From an uncultured Planctomycetaceae bacterium (GTDB lineage Bacteria > Planctomycetota > Planctomycetia > Pirellulales > Pirellulaceae), in NCBI GenBank assembly GCA_903927685.1, contig CAIYOB010000378.1, forward strand, positions 1 through 27,915: a DNA stretch of 27,915 nt. The letters run 5' to 3'. Shown piece by piece: positions 26,887 to 27,915 of the stretch (the stretch's first letter is position 1; every line of letters starts with the position of its first letter). A program made the translations under genes and the position numbers. The notes below the pieces were generated by a model that saw only the letters and a program-made list of their open reading frames with translations, had not been told where the DNA came from and did no database searches.

Positions 26887-27915
26887 ATGTTGCGGGAATC
26901 GACCATCGGAATGCTGGTGTTGGCCGTCGCGGTTGGGGCCCTTGCTTATGGGCAGTCCGCGCCTGTCGAAGCGATCAATTTGACCGTGGACGTCGCCGAG
27001 GCCAAGGCCGAGATCTCGCCGCTGGTGTATGGGCAGTTCATCGAGCACTTGGGGCGCTGCATTCGCGACGGCATCTGGGCCGAAAAGCTCCGCGACCGCA
27101 AGTTCCTGCTCGAAATGGACAAGAGCCCCTGGCAACCACTGAAGCCGGCGAGTGCCGAGGCCGATGTGTTCCTCGACCCGGCCGGAGCGTATGGCGGCGC
27201 GCACGCGCTGGCGGTGTGGGTGCGCGACTCCGCGGGCGGGCCGTGCGGCGTGAGCCAGGGCGGCATCGGGCTGCTCCGGGACAAGGAGTATGTCGGCTAC
27301 GCTGTGCTGGCGGCTCCCGCCGAACCGACGGGCGCGGAGGTGCGCATTGCCTGGGGGGACGGCGATGCCGACGGCGTCCGCTTTCCGCTCGCCGGACTGG
27401 CCGCCACGCACACGAAGTTCCCGTTCCGGTTCAAGGCGGGCGCGACCACGGACGAGGCCAGGATATCGCTGACCGTCGGCCGGGGACTGGTCTGGGCGGC
27501 GTGTCTGTCGCTGATGCCGGCCGACAACGTCCGCGGCATGCGGGCCGACACCTTGGAACTGCTCCGCCAGCTGAACGCCCCCATCTATCGCTGGCCCGGC
27601 GGGAACTTCGTGTCGGGTTACAACTGGAAAGATGGCATCGGAGACCGCGACCGGCGACCGGCCCGCTGGGAACGGGCCTGGAACGACGTGGAAGACAACG
27701 ATTTCGGGATCGACGAGTTCCTGGACTTCTGCCGCGAACTCAAGACCGAACCGCTGATCGTCGTCAATACGGGCCTGGGCGGGTTCGACGACGCGACCCA
27801 GGAAGTTGAGTACGTCAACGGCCCGGCGGAGAGCCGTTGGGGCGGGGCGCGGGCACGCCACGGCCATCCGGCGCCCTACGGCGTCGCCTGGTGGGGCATC
27901 GGCAACGAGATGTAC
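26887..27915 (+). CDS. GH51-type alpha-L-arabinofuranosidase, cut by window edge
   Basis: 343 codons are visible and the gene runs off the window. After a signal peptide (LRESTIGMLVLAVAVGALAY) the sequence YGQFIEHLGRCIRDGIWAEK is the hallmark N-terminus of GH51 arabinofuranosidases. RWPGGNFVSGYNWKDGIGDR, DEFLDFCRELKTEPLIVVNT and VAWWGIGNEMY follow, where Glu341 in GNEMY is the family acid/base residue; the nucleophile Glu lies beyond the edge. It would remove arabinofuranosyl side chains from plant or algal polysaccharides, outside the cytoplasm. AGGGAGAATCC precedes ATG 26887. It is the third gene of this carbohydrate locus. Confidence 0.93.
   Translation, partial: MLRESTIGMLVLAVAVGALAYGQSAPVEAINLTVDVAEAKAEISPLVYGQFIEHLGRCIRDGIWAEKLRDRKFLLEMDKSPWQPLKPASAEADVFLDPAGAYGGAHALAVWVRDSAGGPCGVSQGGIGLLRDKEYVGYAVLAAPAEPTGAEVRIAWGDGDADGVRFPLAGLAATHTKFPFRFKAGATTDEARISLTVGRGLVWAACLSLMPADNVRGMRADTLELLRQLNAPIYRWPGGNFVSGYNWKDGIGDRDRRPARWERAWNDVEDNDFGIDEFLDFCRELKTEPLIVVNTGLGGFDDATQEVEYVNGPAESRWGGARARHGHPAPYGVAWWGIGNEMY

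Overview
The window looks like a chromosome segment of a member of the Planctomycetota, probably Pirellulales-like. This is inferred from high GC, two DUF1080 (3-keto-disaccharide hydrolase) secreted proteins, many signal-peptide glycan-degrading enzymes, a Tat-exported cupredoxin-like protein, and an N-terminal planctomycete-style zinc ribbon (KVGD..AGK.GKCP.CG) ahead of a membrane helix. No rRNA, tRNA, CRISPR array, transposase or phage gene was seen.

Region 1 (1-5484, all minus strand) is a run of secreted or exported proteins: DUF1080, a DUF3472-like protein, a class C beta-lactamase-fold serine hydrolase, a GH33-type sialidase and a partial propeller-like protein whose start overlaps the sialidase stop. 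The only cytosolic gene in the run is thpR, an RNA 2',3'-cyclic phosphodiesterase. Spacing is tight, which suggests one or two glycan-scavenging operons. A 459-bp divergent intergenic region (5485-5943) then separates this from gltB and gltD (5944-12173), the two NADPH-glutamate synthase subunits, which supply glutamate from glutamine and 2-oxoglutarate.

Region 2 (12598-18839) is the most interesting part. It holds a DUF5320 Gly-rich protein, two translationally coupled MinD/Mrp-type P-loop ATPases carrying inserted ferredoxin domains, a six-helix membrane protein, a truncated hotdog thioesterase, a Tat-exported cupredoxin-like protein, a radical SAM enzyme with a C-terminal winged helix and, convergent, a NifX/NifB-type metal-cluster-binding protein with a Gly/Arg-rich tail. 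The two ferredoxin-MinD ATPases plus the NifX-fold protein resemble the anaerobe-associated orange-protein (ORP) complex of Desulfovibrio. The extra radical SAM, membrane and DUF5320 genes make this a different, apparently poorly described version. Small regulatory-looking elements (inverted repeats, tandem heptamers, a 20-codon ORF with a perfect ribosome binding site) lie between these genes.

Region 3 (about 18840-22978) is a patchwork. A DUF89 fragment with no N-terminus abuts a visibly lower-GC pair of genes (a GIY-YIG-nuclease-type N-terminal domain without its nuclease, and a zinc-ribbon membrane protein). These are followed by a frameshifted glycosidase-like remnant, an intact SPFH/band-7 gene, and a decayed secreted-protein remnant. 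It looks like an insertion and decay zone.

Region 4 (22979-27915, plus strand) is a second carbohydrate locus: a GH36-like protein with a C-terminal NPCBM module, a second DUF1080 protein and a GH51-type alpha-L-arabinofuranosidase that runs off the window edge.
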